A DNA stretch of 64,000 nucleotides, taken from contig JBCNJP010000025.1 in NCBI GenBank assembly GCA_039602395.1, positions 99,128,124-99,192,123 on the forward strand. The letters are read 5' to 3'. Position numbers and translations under genes: made by a program. Below, piece by piece: positions 59,011 through 64,000 of the stretch. This DNA is from Deinandra increscens subsp. villosa. Lineage: Eukaryota > Streptophyta > Magnoliopsida > Asterales > Asteraceae. Every line of letters begins with the position of its first letter. Positions within the stretch are counted from its first letter, which is position 1. The notes below the pieces were generated by a model, which searched no databases, was not told where the DNA came from, and worked only from the letters and a program-made list of their open reading frames with translations.

Positions 59011-60355
59011 GTTAGCCTCACGACAAGTCGACAACACACCAATAGTAAATATAGTTTTAAAGATTAAATTAGAAATAAAATTTAAAAATTTCAATATTAT
59101 CCTTAAGATCTCTCATGATGATTAGAGCGAAGACACACAACCTAAAACCTATAATGCACACAAATAAGACTTACCAAGAAAATCAAATTAAAAGGGACAT
59201 TGTTTGAAAGGGTTAGTCGTATTTTAAAAAGTTATGTCGGAGAACGTTTCGTCCCCTAGGCCGATGAACATTGTTTTACGCGTCTTGGGTTCGCTATTCA
59301 GAAATGGTTGGTAGCGTAGCTTATAGTCCGTCTTCCTTGTTTGGTAGCTTGAAGTCACGTGTGTTTGTAACTATATGTTTTTATTGTTAATGAAATCACA
59401 TTTAATTTGATTACTAAGAAGCATAGTTTTAGAATAAATTCTACAATCTCGTTGAATTAACATTCTTGAAATCCAATCCAAAGACTCGGTATACATTTCT
59501 TATATATAACACAATAACAATTTGATTAGCTAAGGTTTAATTTCACATGACAATTCCTAGCTAAGGTGTAAAATAACTCGCAAGTTTATAACAATTCATA
59601 ACATAAACAATTCATTCACATATACATGAACTTAAAAACCTACATTTATTCACATCCTAAATGAATTCAAAGCATCACAACTTAAAAACCTACATGTAAT
59701 CACAATGAGATGAGTCATCCCTTCACAAACCATACTGTTTACCTAATCATCTATATAAGATATATAAGCATTTCATTCCCAACCAAAACTTTTGACAATC
59801 TTTAGATGTCTTTAGATGTCTTAATAACATTTTGAACATGTAACATACATTAAACATGAGCATTTTGAATATTGAACATGAAGCATACCATCTATCTCCT
59901 GAAATTTTAAATACACTATTTGTTCATCATCTCGTATGCAACATCTTTTACTCCAACACATATCAACTAGAACTTTCTCAGAATCATTAAGGATGCAAGG
60001 AACATACCTGAATCACACCAAATCAAGTGTAACACGAGAATCAGATATGAACTTTGGACCAAATTTATGAACTTCAGACCAAATGTGTGAAATTAAACCA
60101 GATCAGAGACTTGGTCAACCTTGCTCAGCCGTGAACGACAGTGGATTAGCAGCCTTAGTGAACGACGATGGTACAGCCTTGGTCAGCCATGAATTTCGAC
60201 CCTGTGAAGCTTTTAGAGGTGAACGACGGTCGATGGTGGTGATGTCGGAGTCACCGCTGGGATCGAAGGTGTAAGTTGGCAAAGAAGGAGGGGAATTAGG
60301 GTTCGTGCGAGTTATAGGGAGAATGTGAGGAAGAAGACTACTGCTGGAGGGAAAT

Positions 60356-60535
60356 AGACCCGGTAAAAAAAATTAGGTCATTAGCGGCGATAAAACCCTA
60401 TCCACTAGATCCTTACTATATCGGTAGGTCATATTTAATTGGAAATCTCTCATGTTGATTGGATATTAATAGCGTATTTTTCTTTGTTGCCGCTAAAGAT
60501 GTCGCCTTGCCCATATATTTTGTACCGACTACAAA
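60356..60535. mobile_element. Sub-terminal part of a possible CACTA-like element
   Basis: ATTAGCGGCGATAAAA (about 60,380-60,395) and the inverted TTGCCGCTAAAGATG (about 60,487-60,501) match the GCGGC-type sub-terminal repeats of plant CACTA elements. No CACTA terminus or target duplication was located. Confidence 0.25.
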
Positions 60536-61069
60536 AAGCCCAAAACTTAATATTGTTTATAGATTTAATATTATATATATAAAATTAACCATTTTATATA
60601 ACTATTTTTCAAATTTTAAGTAATTTTTTTTTTGTTTTTCTTTTATCTTCACATATTTATCATACTTATCAATCATCTTATATGAATATATAGGTCTTCA
60701 CGTGTGTGGCACCAACTGCAACCATGAACATATAGATACCAAATAAATAAATAAAAAACCCTATCGAACAATCAACCAATTAAATCAAACAATACGACAA
60801 GATCGAATACTGAGTGAGTATTATCATATCATAATTTAATTACGATCAGTTTTGGTGGTCTATAGCATTGCAATGATGTTGTCCCTCATAAAAGTTATAT
60901 GAGTACCAACAAGCACAAGTACTTGATATATTAAATTTTTTGATTTTTTTCAAATAAATGAACGTACAAAAATTGTTGTTAAGAATATTATTTTTTAGAT
61001 TTATATATAACTTTTATTTTCGCATGCTTTGGATGTTGTGAGTTATGGATCAAGTATCGAGCTAGCTAA

Positions 61070-61295
61070 GGCTTTTCGTAGTGGGAGGTGGTGATGGCGC
61101 TATGGCGCCCCCTATAGCGCCCCACCGTAGTGGGGATAGCGCCCATGGCGCCGGAAAGTGAGAGAGGGGAGGCGTGATGCTTGTAACGCCCAAGCCCCAT
61201 TTCTCCTAACATGGCGCCCCGGGGGGTGGGAGAGGGGCGTTATAGGGGCGTTATGGGCTCCATGGCACCACCATGGAGCCCCACTACGGATAGCC
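61070..61295. mobile_element. PIF/Harbinger-like MITE with perfect TAA TSD
   Basis: TAA on both sides (61,067-61,069 and 61,296-61,298). The ends are GGCTTTTCGTAGTGGG and the complement of GGCTATCCGTAGTGGGG. The 226-bp interior is strikingly GC-rich, with many GGCGCC, GCGCCCC and CATGGCGCC units. It is the same family as 5,548-5,823. Confidence 0.8.
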
Positions 61296-61554
61296 TAAGT
61301 GTGACACTTTAGTTTGGTCAAATTGACGTAATTTTTGCCCTTTAGTTTGTTCTTCTCCTTCTGTGTTAACAGCTCCTTGCTACTTTTTTTTATAAATCCA
61401 TTGACTGTTAAATAAAATTATGTTAATCTACGTACGATTATTTCAATTCGGAACAACTTTATAACTAACTAACCCTCATCAACTAATTAATGGCCAATTA
61501 ACAAAGAAAACTACTAGTTAATCGCCCCGATCGTGACATATAGTACCATAGAGC

Positions 61555-62001
61555 AAGGTTTTAAAAACCGGTTGAACCGGACCGGTTCGACCGGTTCAAC
61601 CGTCACCCGGCCACCTAGCCGGTTTTTTAACATCCTGTTTTATGGGTTTAACTGGACCGGGTTAGACCGGCCGGTTTTCCGGTTTTGTCCGGTTTTTTCC
61701 GGTTCAACCGGTCCGGTTCAACCGGTTTTCTGATTTTTTTATTAAATTTTTTTTTTAAATTATTTTTTAAAGTTTAAAACTTATATTTTCTTATGAAATA
61801 CATATTTGATATTATTTTTGAGTGGATTATAATTGTATTTTAACTACTTTTGTTGGGGTGTACAAGTTTATTAGCATTTTTATAAAAAAATATATATAAA
61901 TCCCCTAACCGGTTCAACCACCCGGTCTAACCGGTCCGACCGGTCGAACCGGTTCCGGAAGGTTTTCCGGTTCAACTAAAAAACCGGTTTTTAAAACATT
62001 G
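61555..62001. mobile_element. MITE, second copy of the gene A intron family
   Basis: The ends AAGGTTTTAAAAACCGG and the complement of AATGTTTTAAAAACCGG match the 34,379-34,762 element. The interior is the reverse complement of that copy (TTTTGTTGGGGTGTACAAGT at about 61,849). Flanking CCATAGAGC (61,546-61,554) and CCATAGAGG (62,002-62,010) form a 9-base duplication with one mismatch. The frame at 61,533-61,733 is only the repeated GGTT/AACC arms. Confidence 0.8.
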
Positions 62002-62010
62002 CCATAGAGG

Positions 62011-64000
62011 CTATAAGTCGCTGGCTACATGTATATTTGTTTGTTTGTTTCCTTCATTATGATGGAAGATGTACAACTTCATGCCTAGCCTGGTCCCAAG
62101 GTCCAAAATAATACTTGATCAATCTAAGAAATGGTCCTAGCTTGCACTCATTTTTTCTTTTATCCAAATTTATATTTAAAATGAAAAACATTGCATAAAA
62201 TATTGTAAACAATATAAATAAAATTAATATATTTAAAAATATAATATGAAACATATAATACAACATTTTTAATTTTAAATTTTAACATGAAAAAAACGAA
62301 ACTGTGAGTTACTATTGATAGCCTAAGTTGGTAGTAACTTGCTATTCGATAAAGAAACAAATTTAGTGTATGACATGTGGTGTGGGGTGCTGGTGATGTG
62401 GAGTTGAAGGATTATAGTCTTTCCTCGACCCACTAAAACAATTTTAGTGATAAAAACCTGATTCAACTCGAAAATTTGCAGGATTATCGTCACATTTACA
62501 CTTACAGGATTTAAACCAATAACTTTTTTGTTGGAGAATCACGTGCTAGAATCTATCCCTTGAGGACCACATACTCGAAACTGATTTCGGGCTACATAAG
62601 ACCTCCCCCTCGTTTCATGATTGGCCAGTATACACTCTAGTTAATGCATCGTGATGATGATGATGACGACCATAGTCATGACATTGACATCGGTGACAAG
62701 GATTAATTCGACAAATAATGAATATGAAGTATATATTTATGATCATATATAACCCGGCCATATATATTCACATATGTATATATAAACCATGCATAAAAGG
62801 GGCCGGACGTACGAAATATCTTAAGAAATGAAATCTTCACTTAATTGCAACAAAATCTTGTTGAGGGCCACCATGCATTCAGATAAGCTTGCTTAGAATC
62901 CATATACATGGGACCATCTTCAATAGGGTCCGAGACTCCGAGTAGCCCCGACTCCATGTTTTTTTTAGTAGTCTTAAATTTTATCCTTTTCACCTTAAAA
63001 AAATTATATATTAAATCGGGCCTCTATTTAAATGTTTAAGATCTTTTACTGTCTATTTATATATAATTATATACTAAGTGCTCCACCCCCCCCCCCCCCC
63101 CCCCCCCAAATGTTGAAGATCCGTCACTGTCTCTTTTTCAAAACGTATGCATATTTTAAAAAGAAACCAAAAATACGTATGTACGTACATATACATTTTC
63201 CGATCAATTTAGGGTTCATGAAAGATAGATGAGATTATGGAGGCCAGTAGAGTGGAGGACCACGTATATGGTATATAGATACATTTACCAGTTTTCTCGT
63301 GGTCGGCCATACTTTTGATCACGGGATTAATAACTCCATTTGATCATGAGTTTTGTTATCATTATTATTTATATCTTTTTTTTGTTTTGCTTTTTTGAAG
63401 GGTCAAATTAAAGAGCACATGATCCTCAAAGGGTGCCACTTTCCAAATCTTGTAACATGGACTACCCAGCTAGCTTCTTTTATAGGTAACTTGAAAGAAC
63501 CATCCACGCCGGGCTAAAAAACTTGATGATCTATACCAACAAAGTAATATATTGTACGTCGAAATTTAACACTTAAGATTAATCCTTTTTATTATTATTA
63601 TTTTTTAAATAAGATTAAAAGCCCATATGGTAAAATTGTTGCTAATTACTGACGGTTATCAAAGCTATTGGAGATCGTATGAAAAATGGCCAATAAAGAT
63701 TTCTGGTTCACCTTTTCAAAAATATCACCGTCGTTTGTTTGTCCGGTTAGGATTTGTGACGACTGTCACATCTTAAAATAACATGATTAAAAAATATGAA
63801 AAATATGTTTTTTCATAAATGATTCGAAGACTTGTCTAACCTTTCTTGCGGACTTCCATCGCTAATTCACATGAAATTTGTCTATATAACCCCATGAGCC
63901 GGTCAATTTTCTTGTTGGATCTCACCCTTTAATTTCTTTTCGTTCGTTTTTCTAATTTGTCTTCTTCCATAATTACTAAATATGCATCTACATGACACAT
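62011..64000. other. Intergenic, nothing recognised apart from a poly-C run
   Basis: AT-rich DNA. Short frames at 62,057-62,360 and 63,032-63,232 are low-complexity. No RNA gene or repeat boundary was identified. Confidence 0.45.
63086..63107. repeat. Poly-C run, 22 bases
   Basis: Uninterrupted run of 22 C in AT-rich DNA. The minus strand could form a G-quadruplex. Its length may be uncertain in the assembly. Confidence 0.85.

Noticed and set aside
61533..61733. 66-residue frame with repeated NRLNRTGSTGST-type text
   Set aside because: It is the translated GGTT/AACC inverted arm of a MITE.

Overview
The window looks like nuclear DNA of a flowering plant, most likely a eudicot. It is AT-rich, the genes have GT-AG introns, and five of the six genes belong to land-plant families (a PPR-DYW RNA-editing factor, AWPM-19 membrane proteins, an SH3P-type BAR/SH3 protein). 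Between the genes lies a dense mix of small DNA transposons, SINE-like units, Helitron-like ends and LTR elements. The repeat style reminded me of Asteraceae, but nothing I can compute here proves that.

Layout. 1-20,900 has no intact gene. It holds Helitron-like ends and AT-rich repeats (1-4,400), a Harbinger-like MITE (5.5 kb), a fold-back element (7.9-8.45 kb), two long-TIR Mutator-like elements with GC-rich interiors and 9-bp target duplications (9.0-10.07 kb and 16.78-18.03 kb), and a decayed retroelement-type reading frame (11.6-12.5 kb) inside a segment that is duplicated at 15.1-15.7 kb. 21,000-25,474 (minus) is a complete ten-exon SH3P3-like gene. 25.7-29.5 kb is transposon debris, including a 962-bp hAT-like element and a 292-bp hAT MITE, each with a perfect 8-bp target duplication. 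29,886-32,325 (plus) is a four-exon gene of unknown function. 34.1-47.4 kb (minus) is a three-gene AWPM-19-type membrane-protein array. A 4.67-kb Ty1/copia retrotransposon splits it; the element is intact, its LTRs read as identical, and it is nested in an older LTR element. 50,088-52,172 (plus) is an intronless PPR-DYW gene. 52.2-64 kb is gene-poor, with one unidentified exon-like stretch and several MITEs and SINEs.

How the parts relate. The AWPM-19 array grew partly by a tandem segmental duplication (about 32.3-35.7 kb to 38.2-39.5 kb) that also carried the last intron end and final exon of the unknown-function gene. The two duplicated AWPM genes encode short, apparently three-helix proteins. 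The third (46.5-47.4 kb) encodes the standard four-helix form. All three keep the same first two intron phases and share a promoter block about 170-260 bp upstream of the ATG, even though their coding sequences have diverged strongly. That promoter block and the short AWPM forms are the most interesting signals here. Exon models come from splice signals, frame continuity and remembered family sequences; no alignment was run.
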